Assembly: GCA_944327425.1 (NCBI GenBank)
Contig: CALVHJ010000034.1
Coordinates: forward strand, 1-12,945
Direction: 5' to 3'
DNA length: 12,945 nucleotides
Source: an uncultured Bacilli bacterium
GTDB lineage: Bacteria; Bacillota_I; Bacilli_A; RF39; UBA660
Within the stretch, counting starts at the first letter, position 1, and every line of letters begins with the position of its first letter. Position numbers and translations under genes: made by a program. Below the pieces are notes generated by a model that saw only the letters and a program-made list of their open reading frames with translations, made no database searches and had not been told where the DNA came from. Below are positions 1 through 6,197 of this stretch, in pieces.

Positions 1-1
1 C

Positions 2-211
2 AATTATAAAATAAATAAAAAACCAGATTCTTTCTGGCTTTGCGAGATATTTTTAAATAACAACTGTCAAACTTGGGAATTGGAATTTGTAATAAAGGAT
101 GTACAAGATTTACTTTGGAGTGAAGAAGTTAGTTATAAAGTAAGAAATATTTGTTTAGAAATGGTAGAAGTTTTTAAACAGATTCAGAATAGTTTTTATT
201 TTAGTCGATAA
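2..211 (+). CDS. 3' end of an unidentified protein (partial)
   Basis: An open frame enters from the left edge and ends at TAA 209-211, giving the last 69 residues of a protein whose start lies outside the window. The visible part is rich in aromatic and acidic residues (for example SFWLCEIF near its beginning, ending NSFYFSR) and shows no motif I recognise. In Bacilli, recO often lies upstream of glycyl-tRNA synthetase, but this tail does not look convincingly like RecO, so no name is given. The stop is only 15 bases before the -35 box of the next promoter, and I see no clear terminator between them. Confidence 0.6.
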   Translation, partial: NYKINKKPDSFWLCEIFLNNNCQTWELEFVIKDVQDLLWSEEVSYKVRNICLEMVEVFKQIQNSFYFSR

Positions 212-226
212 TCGGTAAAAATTTAC

Positions 227-255
227 TTGCTAATTCATAAAATATATTATATAAT
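227..255 (+). promoter_or_regulatory. SigA-type promoter of the glyS T-box operon
   Basis: TTGCTA at 227-232 and a perfect TATAAT at 250-255 are separated by 17 bp. Transcription is expected to start near 262. That falls directly at the base of the T-box stem I hairpin, which leaves no room for a conventional long stem I. Confidence 0.8.
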
Positions 256-261
256 CTAGTT

Positions 262-366
262 ATACAAGCGTTTGATGGAATTGGCAACTCCAAAGCTATA
301 TAAAAAAAGCAGATTTCTCTAGAAGAAATAAGTAGGGTGGAACCGCGGACTAATTAGTTCGTCCCT
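262..366 (+). promoter_or_regulatory. Glycine T-box leader with ultra-short stem I
   Basis: The invariant T-box AGGGTGGAACCGCG is at 334-347. The antiterminator folds cleanly: AGGG 334-337 pairs with CCCT 363-366, the UGGAACC bulge that binds the tRNA acceptor end is 338-344, and 345-351 pairs with 356-362 around an AATT loop. Stem III is ATTTCT 313-318 with AGAAAT 324-329. Stem I is only about 30 nt: AGC 267-269 with GCT 295-297, TT 271-272 with AA 293-294, and TGGA 276-279 with TCCA 289-292. Its 9-nt terminal loop (280-288) holds GGC 283-285 followed by A. GGC is a glycine codon, matching the glyS gene downstream. Canonical glycine T-boxes have a far longer stem I that docks on the tRNA elbow, and nothing here can serve that role. 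Fold and pairing are by eye. Confidence 0.85.
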
Positions 367-405
367 ATGGTTTTCTTTTAGAGTTTTTTATTTTTGGGAG
401 GTATT

Positions 406-777
406 ATGGAATATTTGCTTTCAATAGTTAAAAGAATAGAAGTACTGGATCTAAAAGAAAGAACTTTACTTGATAAAATACAATTTACAGAATCTATTAA
501 TGCAATGGTAGCTAATGGTTATTTAATTTATACGCCAAATGAACAAATAAGTGTTCTAACTGAAAAATTAGATGCTTGCATTTCAGAAAAAACGGAGCTT
601 ATTAATTTAATTTTAGCAGATGTTAGTGTTGATGATTTAAATAAATTGTATGATAAATTGTTAAGAGAACCGTGGAGTGATTCTAAAGTTAATACGCTTG
701 TAATAATTAGTGAATTAAAGAAAGAAAAAGATAAGGAGAATGATTATGAAAAGAGTAACTCAGGAAGAAATTGTTAA
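406..777 (+). CDS. Small helical protein of unknown function between T-box and glyS
   Basis: A 123-residue protein starts at ATG 406, 4 bases after GGGAGG (396-401). An in-frame TTG at 394 overlaps that ribosome-binding site and is rejected as a start. The sequence is Leu/Ile/Glu/Lys-rich and predicted largely helical, with no signal peptide, membrane segment or metal motif. The C-terminus is charged and ends in GRNC. It is the first gene after the glycine T-box, and its last 32 bases overlap the start of glyS, so the two are co-transcribed and probably translationally coupled. I do not recognise the family. A regulatory or accessory role in glycine charging would be inference from position only. 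Confidence 0.75.
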   Translation: MEYLLSIVKRIEVLDLKERTLLDKIQFTESINAMVANGYLIYTPNEQISVLTEKLDACISEKTELINLILADVSVDDLNKLYDKLLREPWSDSKVNTLVIISELKKEKDKENDYEKSNSGRNC

Positions 778-2125
778 TTACTCAAAACAGTATGGTTTTA
801 TATTTCAAGGAAGTGAAATTTATGGAGGTTTAGCTAATACTTGGGATTATGGGCCTTTAGGTAGAGAGTTAAAAGAAAATTTAAGAAGAGCTTGGTGGAA
901 AAAGTTTGTGCAAGAAAATCCCTATAATTATGGGCTTGATAGTGCTATTCTTATGAATCCGGAAGTATGGGTAGCTTCAGGCCATGTAACAAATTTTAAT
1001 GATCCACTTGTTGATTGTAAAGCTTGTAAAGCAAGATTTAGAGCTGATAAATTAATAGAAGATTATACTAATGGTAAAGAAACTGGTGATGGTTGGAGTA
1101 ATGAAGAGTTAGAAAATTATATTACGACACATGAAATTAAATGTCCTAAATGTGGTAAACAAGATTTTACGCCAATAAGAAAGTTTAATTTGCTTTTTGA
1201 AACACATCAAGGAGTAACAGAAGATAGTAAATCCAAAGTGTATTTAAGAGGAGAGACAGCTCAAGGGATATTTGTTAATTTCTTAAATGTTTTAAGAAGT
1301 ATGAGAGCTAAAATTCCTTTTGGGGTTTGTCAAACAGGCAAAAGTTTTCGTAATGAAATAACGCCAGGTAATTTTATTTTTAGAACAAGAGAGTTTGAGC
1401 AGATGGAATTAGAGTTTTTTTGCCGTCCGGGTGATGATTTAGAGTGGTTTGGATATTGGAAAAATTTTTGCTTGGATTTTTTAAAAACTTTAGGACTTAA
1501 TAAAGATAATTTAAGATATAGAGATCATACAAAAGAAGAATTATCCTTTTATAGTAAAGCTACAACTGATATTGAATATTTATTTCCAATGGGTTGGGGT
1601 GAATTATGGGGAATCGCTGATCGTACTGATTATGATCTTGGAGTACATATGGAACACTCTAAAGTGGATTTAAGATATTTAGATCCAGAAACAAATGAGA
1701 AGTATTTACCCTATGTAATTGAACCTAGTGTTGGTTTAGATCGTTTATTATTTGCTATAATGGTTGATGCTTATACAAAAGAAGTTCTTGATAATGGAGA
1801 AGAGCGAGAAGTTTTAAAAATTCATCCGGCTTTAGCTCCGATAAAAGTTACGATTTTACCATTAATTAAAAAAGTGCATGGGGATAAGGCTATGGACTTA
1901 TATGGTGATTTATGTAAAGATTTTATGTGTAGTATAGATATGTCTGGTTCTATTGGTAAAAGATATAGAAGAAGTGATGCAATTGGTACCCCAATTTGTA
2001 TTACTGTTGATGATGAAACTATTAATAATGATACAGTAACAGTAAGAAATAGAGATACGATGGAACAAGTAACTTTACCAATTAGTGAACTTAAAAGTTA
2101 TATTGAAGAAGTAATTAAGTTTTAA
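746..2125 (+). CDS. glyS: Glycyl-tRNA synthetase, dimeric (alpha2) class II type
   Basis: Charges tRNA-Gly with glycine in the cytoplasm. The start is ATG 746, which lies 7 bases after AAGGAG (733-738); the ATG at 740 would be only 1 base from it. The 459-residue length is typical of the single-chain, eukaryote/archaea-like GlyRS rather than the alpha2beta2 GlyQ/GlyS form. Visible signatures: NPEVWVASGH (71-80); a zinc-binding insertion with CKAC (91-94) and CPKC (133-136); the RGETAQG stretch (168-174); class II motif 2 with FRNE (201-204) and RTREFEQMELEFF (213-225); motif 3 with EPSVGLDRLL (326-335); and a C-terminal anticodon-binding domain from about residue 360. Expression should rise when uncharged tRNA-Gly binds the upstream T-box. 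Confidence 0.96.
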   Translation: MKRVTQEEIVNYSKQYGFIFQGSEIYGGLANTWDYGPLGRELKENLRRAWWKKFVQENPYNYGLDSAILMNPEVWVASGHVTNFNDPLVDCKACKARFRADKLIEDYTNGKETGDGWSNEELENYITTHEIKCPKCGKQDFTPIRKFNLLFETHQGVTEDSKSKVYLRGETAQGIFVNFLNVLRSMRAKIPFGVCQTGKSFRNEITPGNFIFRTREFEQMELEFFCRPGDDLEWFGYWKNFCLDFLKTLGLNKDNLRYRDHTKEELSFYSKATTDIEYLFPMGWGELWGIADRTDYDLGVHMEHSKVDLRYLDPETNEKYLPYVIEPSVGLDRLLFAIMVDAYTKEVLDNGEEREVLKIHPALAPIKVTILPLIKKVHGDKAMDLYGDLCKDFMCSIDMSGSIGKRYRRSDAIGTPICITVDDETINNDTVTVRNRDTMEQVTLPISELKSYIEEVIKF

Positions 2126-2148
2126 CTATAATAAGGGTGGTTTTTAAA

Positions 2149-2634
2149 ATGACAGAATTAGAAAAATTAGAAAAAGTGCTTAGTAGTGATTTAGTTTTAC
2201 CTCAAGCCAAAAAAGAGATTAGCGAATTTATTGATTTTTATTATAGAGAGCTTTATTATAAAGAAAGAGTTAGAAAACAAGTAAGTGCGGCTGTTTTCAC
2301 CACAAATAAAAAAGATAAATGTACACATCATATTTATATTAACTTAGATCAAAACGGGGGTACTTGTCTTAAATGTGGTTATGTTAGAGGTAATGATTAT
2401 CCTTGGAATGGTCAATGCCTTAATATAAGTTGTGATTTAGAGTTAGCTAATAGGATTTATTTTAAAATAAAAGAGAAGTATCCTGATCTTGAGGATATGT
2501 GGATAGTGGATTATTTAATAGTTGCTTTATATATGATAAATAAAAATAAAGTTACGGATAATGTTAGACGAAGTAGAGTTAGAAGATTAGGATTGCATGA
2601 TTCTTTTGATAATTGGGAAATTAAAGTTGATTGA
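2149..2634 (+). CDS. Small putative zinc-ribbon protein, unknown function
   Basis: A 161-residue protein starts at ATG 2149, 8 bases after AAGGGTGG (2133-2140); an in-frame GTG at 2137 lies inside that site and is rejected. An acidic/helical N-terminal third is followed by a possible metal site, CTHH (58-61) and CLKC (73-76), with further Cys at 90 and 95, then a basic stretch RRSRVRR (140-146). This suggests a zinc-stabilised fold that may contact nucleic acid, but I do not recognise the family. It is 23 bases downstream of glyS with no intervening promoter or terminator, so it is probably the last gene of the T-box operon. The terminator at 2643-2671 follows its TGA stop. Confidence 0.75.
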   Translation: MTELEKLEKVLSSDLVLPQAKKEISEFIDFYYRELYYKERVRKQVSAAVFTTNKKDKCTHHIYINLDQNGGTCLKCGYVRGNDYPWNGQCLNISCDLELANRIYFKIKEKYPDLEDMWIVDYLIVALYMINKNKVTDNVRRSRVRRLGLHDSFDNWEIKVD

Positions 2635-2642
2635 TTCAATAG

Positions 2643-2671
2643 AACACTTAATAATTATTAGGTGTTTTTTT
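2643..2671 (+). terminator. Intrinsic terminator of the glyS operon
   Basis: AACACTTAAT (2643-2652) pairs with ATTAGGTGTT (2657-2666), ten base pairs with one G-U, around an AATT loop. It is followed by five more T's. It lies between two same-strand operons, so it separates glyS from dnaB. Confidence 0.85.
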
Positions 2672-2684
2672 CGTTAAAAAGTAG

Positions 2685-2713
2685 TTATCATTCTTTTGAT
2701 ATTATGTTATAAT
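2685..2713 (+). promoter_or_regulatory. Promoter of dnaB-dnaI, extended -10
   Basis: A weak -35, TTATCA (2685-2690), is followed after 17 bp by TATAAT (2708-2713) preceded by TGT, an extended -10 (TGnTATAAT). The start is expected near 2720, about 24 bases before the dnaB ATG. Confidence 0.7.
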
Positions 2714-2743
2714 TTTTATATATTTATTCTTGGTGAGGTTCAT

Positions 2744-4012
2744 ATGAAATTAATTACGATTTTACCAGCAGATCAATATGTAGTTGTAAATAAAACAATA
2801 TTAACAGAAGTAGATAAGAAAAATTTAATTAATTTATATGAACCTATTATTGGTTTTGCCTCAGTTAGTTTATATCTTACTTTATGGAGTGATTTAGATC
2901 GTTTAGAAATTATGAGTAGAGATTTTACGCATCATCATTTAATGAGTATTTTAAAATGTAGAATAGATGCAATAAAACAAGCTAGAGAGTCTTTAGAAGC
3001 TGTGGGGCTTATGAAAACTTATTATAAAGAGGGAGATATTAATTCTTATGTTTATGAACTTTATTCGCCGCTTAGTGCTTCAGAATTTTTTAATAATCCC
3101 ATATTAAATATTGTTTTATATAATAATGTAGGAGAAGAAGAGTATAATTATCTTAAAAAAATGTATCGGAAAGTAAATATTGATTTAAAAGATTATATAG
3201 ATATAACTAAACCAATGAATGAGGTTTTTGAGTCAACTAATATGCCGGTAGTAGAGGCAAGAAGTAGAGAAGTTCTACCTTTAAATATTGTTAGTGATAT
3301 TGATTTTGATTTAATTTTAAGTAGTATTCCTAAAGGTATATTAAATGAAAAATCATTAAATAAAAAAATGAAAGAATTAATTATTAATCTCGCTTTTATA
3401 TATGATTTAGATACGCTTAAAATGGTGGAATTAATAAGGATTAGCTTAAATGAAAAGGGTAGTATTGAAAAGGAAGCATTAAGAAAGAATGCTCGTAAAT
3501 ATTATCAGTTTAAGTCTGGAGCTTTACCTACTTTAGTTTATCGAAGTCAACCAGAGTATTTAAAAATGCCTAGTGGAGATAATTCGAAGAAAGGAAGAAT
3601 TATTGGGGTTTTTGAAAATACAAGCCCATATGACTTTTTAAAGAGTAAGTATCATGGATCAAATCCGACTAATAGAGATTTAAAATTATTGGAGATGCTT
3701 ATGATAGATTTAGAGCTTAATCCGGCGGTAGTTAATGTTTTAATTGATTATGTTTTAAAGAAAAATAATAATAAGCTTAGTGTTAATTATGTTGAGACGA
3801 TAGCAGGTCAGTGGAAAAGAGCAGGTGTTAAAACAGCTAGAGAAGCGATGGATTTAGCGGAAAAAGAGCATAAGAAGATGCAGAATGGCAATGATAAAAA
3901 GCGTGTTAAGAAAGATGCGGCTCCTATTCCCGTTTGGTTTGATAAAAATTTAGAAAAAGCGGAAATTAGTGATGAAGAAGCTAAGGAATTAGAAGAATTA
4001 TTAAAAATATAG
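2744..4012 (+). CDS. dnaB: Replication initiation and membrane attachment protein DnaB (DnaD/DnaB family)
   Basis: Firmicute DnaB (not the helicase of that name in E. coli) works with DnaD and DnaI to load the replicative helicase at oriC and at stalled forks. The start is ATG 2744, preceded by GGTGAGG (2732-2738). The 422-residue protein is somewhat shorter than the B. subtilis protein. The N-terminal part (about 1-120) has the winged-helix-like pattern of the family, with LYEPIIGFASVSLYLTLW at 31-48. The C-terminal DnaB_2/DnaD-like helical domain covers about 295-375 and includes FLKSKY (298-303) and the YVETIAGQW segment (349-357), resembling the YxxxI ssDNA-binding motif. PVWFD (396-400) and an acidic tail follow. 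Identification is strengthened by dnaI starting 8 bases after the stop. Confidence 0.92.
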   Translation: MKLITILPADQYVVVNKTILTEVDKKNLINLYEPIIGFASVSLYLTLWSDLDRLEIMSRDFTHHHLMSILKCRIDAIKQARESLEAVGLMKTYYKEGDINSYVYELYSPLSASEFFNNPILNIVLYNNVGEEEYNYLKKMYRKVNIDLKDYIDITKPMNEVFESTNMPVVEARSREVLPLNIVSDIDFDLILSSIPKGILNEKSLNKKMKELIINLAFIYDLDTLKMVELIRISLNEKGSIEKEALRKNARKYYQFKSGALPTLVYRSQPEYLKMPSGDNSKKGRIIGVFENTSPYDFLKSKYHGSNPTNRDLKLLEMLMIDLELNPAVVNVLIDYVLKKNNNKLSVNYVETIAGQWKRAGVKTAREAMDLAEKEHKKMQNGNDKKRVKKDAAPIPVWFDKNLEKAEISDEEAKELEELLKI

Positions 4013-4020
4013 GTGATTAT

Positions 4021-4914
4021 ATGGAAAGTTTGAAAGATAATAAAAAAGTAAGAGAATTAAGAAATGAGTTAGTTAGTATTTACAAATCTAATTTAAAAGA
4101 TGCTACTTTTAGAGAGCTAGTTAGTAAAAATAAAATATCAGAAGAAGTTGGAGCTTTATATAATTCTGGGTTAGAAGATAGTACAAGAGAACTTAAAAAT
4201 TGTCATGAGTGTAAGGGGATTTATGAATGTAAAAATAAAGTGGTTGGGCACTACCTTTATCCTCATGTTTTTGATAAAGTAATTGATTTTGTTTATGTTC
4301 CTTGTAAATTTAAGAAAGATCAAGATCGGTTAATAGAACTTAAAAATACAGCTAGTAAAGAACTTCTTAATGCTAGATTTATAAATATTGATGTTAAAGA
4401 TAAAAATAGGGTGAAATTAATTAGATGGATTAAAAAGTTTTATGATGATTATGCTATATATAAAGATATGAAAGGACTTTATTTGCATGGTACTTTTGGA
4501 AGTGGGAAAAGTTATCTTATTTATGCTTTATTAAACGAATTAAATATAAATAAGAAAGTTGATTTTGAAGCGTTATATTTTCCAGATTTACTTAAAAATT
4601 TGAAAGAAGACTGGGATAGTTATGGAGAGAAAATGGAAAGATATGCAAGTGTTCCTATTTTGCTTTTAGATGATATTGGAGCTGAACAAGTAAGTGAATG
4701 GGGAAGAGATGAGGTATTAGGTACGATTTTACAAAAGAGAATGAATAATCATTTAACAACCTTTTTTACTTCTAATTTATCAATAGAAGAGTTAGAAATA
4801 ATGCTTTCTTCAACTAAAAGCAGTTTAGATAAAGTAAAAGCTAGAAGAATTATTGAACGAGTTAAACAGTTAACTGAAGATATGGAACTTATTACGGATA
4901 ATAAAAGAGTTTGA
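4021..4914 (+). CDS. dnaI: Primosomal protein DnaI, AAA+ helicase loader
   Basis: Loads the hexameric replicative helicase onto DNA using ATP, as the partner of DnaB/DnaD. The 297-residue protein has an N-terminal helicase-binding zinc region with C61, C64, C70 and C95 plus nearby histidines, and a C-terminal AAA+ domain. The Walker A motif is GTFGSGKS (157-164), Walker B is LLLDD (214-218), the sensor-1 region is FFTSN (248-252), and a candidate arginine finger lies in ARRIIERV (274-281). The start ATG 4021 follows AGGTGAT, which overlaps the dnaB stop, so translation is probably coupled. The TGA stop lies inside the -35 box of the next promoter. Confidence 0.95.
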   Translation: MESLKDNKKVRELRNELVSIYKSNLKDATFRELVSKNKISEEVGALYNSGLEDSTRELKNCHECKGIYECKNKVVGHYLYPHVFDKVIDFVYVPCKFKKDQDRLIELKNTASKELLNARFINIDVKDKNRVKLIRWIKKFYDDYAIYKDMKGLYLHGTFGSGKSYLIYALLNELNINKKVDFEALYFPDLLKNLKEDWDSYGEKMERYASVPILLLDDIGAEQVSEWGRDEVLGTILQKRMNNHLTTFFTSNLSIEELEIMLSSTKSSLDKVKARRIIERVKQLTEDMELITDNKRV

Positions 4915-4939
4915 CATCTAATAGTGTTTTTACTATAAT
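4911..4939 (+). promoter_or_regulatory. Perfect-consensus SigA promoter overlapping the dnaI stop
   Basis: TTGACA (4911-4916) and TATAAT (4934-4939) with the ideal 17-bp spacer. The -35 box contains the dnaI TGA stop. The start is expected near 4946, giving a leader of only about 16 nt that is little more than the AGGAG (4950-4954) ahead of ATG 4962. Confidence 0.88.
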
Positions 4940-4961
4940 ATCTTGCAACAGGAGAGATTTT

Positions 4962-5204
4962 ATGGATGCGGTAAATAAAATAAGAGAAGATTATTGGCTA
5001 TTTAATGTGATAATGATGAGTAGCGAAGAAGAAATGATGGATTTTCTTAAAGATAATGATGTTAATTTTAAAATGTTTTTGATGTTGTTTAAAGTTATGT
5101 TTGCGACAGAGCATATAAAAGAAATAGAAGAAAATCAAAAAGAAAACACTATAAGTATGGAATATTATAATCAAGTTTTAGAAAAAACTGTTAAATTAGC
5201 TTAA
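4962..5204 (+). CDS. N-terminal half of an interrupted gene, 80 residues
   Basis: ATG 4962 lies 7 bases after AGGAG (4950-4954), downstream of a perfect-consensus promoter; the open frame extends upstream to 4911, but that would precede the promoter. The 80-residue product is Met-, Phe- and Glu-rich, starts MDAVNKIREDYW, has a hydrophobic helix-like stretch FKMFLMLFKVMF (36-47), and ends at TAA 5202-5204. The frame then stays open for another 96 codons, so this is most likely the front half of a 176-residue-plus protein cut by a nonsense mutation. It could alternatively be a complete small protein. I do not recognise the N-terminal half. Confidence 0.6.
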   Translation: MDAVNKIREDYWLFNVIMMSSEEEMMDFLKDNDVNFKMFLMLFKVMFATEHIKEIEENQKENTISMEYYNQVLEKTVKLA

Positions 5205-5495
5205 GAACTTAATTTAACTAAGAGTTTAGATTATGCTAATCTTTTTACATATCTTTTATGGAATGGGTATTTTTCTTTAGATAAAAAATTTGCTTTTAAA
5301 ATAGAAGATAGGTTATTATCAGAAGGAATGTATTTTTTAGATATTTTTAAAGGAAATGGCGTTTGTTTAAATATAAGTGAAGATAATATGGATTTATTTA
5401 TGAGTAATAGAGCTTTATTAGATGATTATTATATAGATAATTATAAAAATATTTTAGGAGCAGTAAATGCTTCAAGAGTTAGAAAAAGAAACTAG
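5205..5495 (+). pseudogene. Orphaned 3' half of the interrupted gene, possibly transglutaminase-like
   Basis: Directly after TAA 5202-5204, 96 codons stay open in the same frame to TAG 5493-5495. They encode a protein-like stretch including NLFTYLLWNGYFS and GNGVCLN. The last resembles the Gly-x-Gly-Val-Cys nucleophile segment of transglutaminase-like cysteine proteins; that resemblance is my inference and is weak. No good ribosome-binding site opens this half; the first in-frame ATG (5328) sits directly against a GAAGGA. The frame ends in the terminator of the convergent gene before any His/Asp partner of a catalytic triad could appear, so the gene looks both interrupted and 3'-truncated. 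Confidence 0.6.
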
Positions 5496-5508
5496 TTGAT
5501 AGTTTCTT
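5481..5508 (-). terminator. Terminator of the thioredoxin-like gene
   Basis: AAGAAACTA (5486-5494) pairs with TAGTTTCTT (5500-5508). Read on the minus strand the stem is followed by a T-rich run (complement of 5487-5481). The hairpin includes the last codons and stop of the minus-strand gene. On the plus strand there is no T run after the stem, so it acts leftward. Confidence 0.65.
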
Positions 5509-6070
5509 CATTGACATTGATATCATTATTATTTAAAATATCTTCAATAAAATCATTATAATTGTTATCCCTAAAAGCATTTTCTATAGCAGTTTTTATT
5601 TCTTCATCACGAGATGAGCTGTAACCTCTTAAATAATAATTATCACCGATAACAATAAGAGGAACAGATTTAGATATTTCAAGGTTTAACTCACTTAGTA
5701 CTTCTTGCATTAATTCATAGTTTTCGTCATTATACCAAACTTCATAAGTCTTAACTTCTAAATAAGGGTATTCAGAAATAATGGTTTCTAAAAATTCGGT
5801 AGCATGTTCACAGTGAGGGCATCCTCTACCTTTAAAAAGATAGATAGTTACAGTCTTATCTTCATAATTAGTAGAAGTAAGATTTTCGGGATCATAAACA
5901 TTAATGCTACTGTTAGAATCGTTATTTTCATTAGTATTATTATTGCGGTCATCATTATTGGTATTATTTGAGTTACTTTGATATACTAAATAAAATATTA
6001 GAATAGCAAGGCCAATAACTAATAGAGTTATTAGGGAAACAATTAAAATTGTTTTAGTATTTTTTGACAT
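5492..6070 (-). CDS. Membrane-anchored thioredoxin-like protein
   Basis: Predicted 192-residue protein with a cytoplasmic stub, one membrane segment (about 7-30), an Asn/Asp-rich low-complexity linker (about 32-57), and an extracytoplasmic thioredoxin-fold domain. The active site is GCPHC (C84 and C87) and the cis-proline is in SVPLIV (P137). CPHC is the DsbA-type dipeptide, so it may act on extracellular thiols as oxidant, isomerase or reductant; which one cannot be told. The start is ATG at 6070 with GGTGAT just upstream; an in-frame ATG at 6115 lies beyond the predicted transcript start and is rejected. Its TAG stop shares the palindrome CTAG (5492-5495) with the stop of the convergent broken gene. 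Confidence 0.85.
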   Translation of the reverse strand: MSKNTKTILIVSLITLLVIGLAILIFYLVYQSNSNNTNNDDRNNNTNENNDSNSSINVYDPENLTSTNYEDKTVTIYLFKGRGCPHCEHATEFLETIISEYPYLEVKTYEVWYNDENYELMQEVLSELNLEISKSVPLIVIGDNYYLRGYSSSRDEEIKTAIENAFRDNNYNDFIEDILNNNDINVNEETIN

Positions 6071-6086
6071 AAAATCACCACTTATA

Positions 6087-6115
6087 ATTATATATGATAA
6101 TATTATTAGTTGCAA
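6087..6115 (-). promoter_or_regulatory. Promoter of the thioredoxin-like gene
   Basis: On the minus strand, TTGCAA (6115-6110) and TATAAT (6092-6087) are separated by 17 bp. The start is expected near 6080, leaving a leader of about 10 nt that consists essentially of the ribosome-binding site. Confidence 0.75.
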
Positions 6116-6147
6116 GTGTAAATGGTGTAAAAAAAGTGTTAAGATGT

Positions 6148-6176
6148 TTTACAATTTTTGGTTTGTCTGTTATAAT
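6148..6176 (+). promoter_or_regulatory. Promoter of parE, extended -10
   Basis: TTTACA (6148-6153), a 17-bp spacer and TATAAT (6171-6176) preceded by TGT (extended -10). The start is expected near 6183, at the ribosome-binding site AGGGTGA (6184-6190). It is divergent from the promoter at 6087-6115. Confidence 0.8.
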
Positions 6177-6197
6177 TGATGATAGGGTGAATAAATA

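Noticed and set aside
394..408. TTG start at 394 for the first gene of the glyS operon
   Set aside because: It overlaps the GGGAGG ribosome-binding site; ATG 406 is correctly placed after it.
740..748. ATG 740 as the glyS start
   Set aside because: It is one base from AAGGAG, while ATG 746 is seven bases away and gives the usual GlyRS N-terminus.
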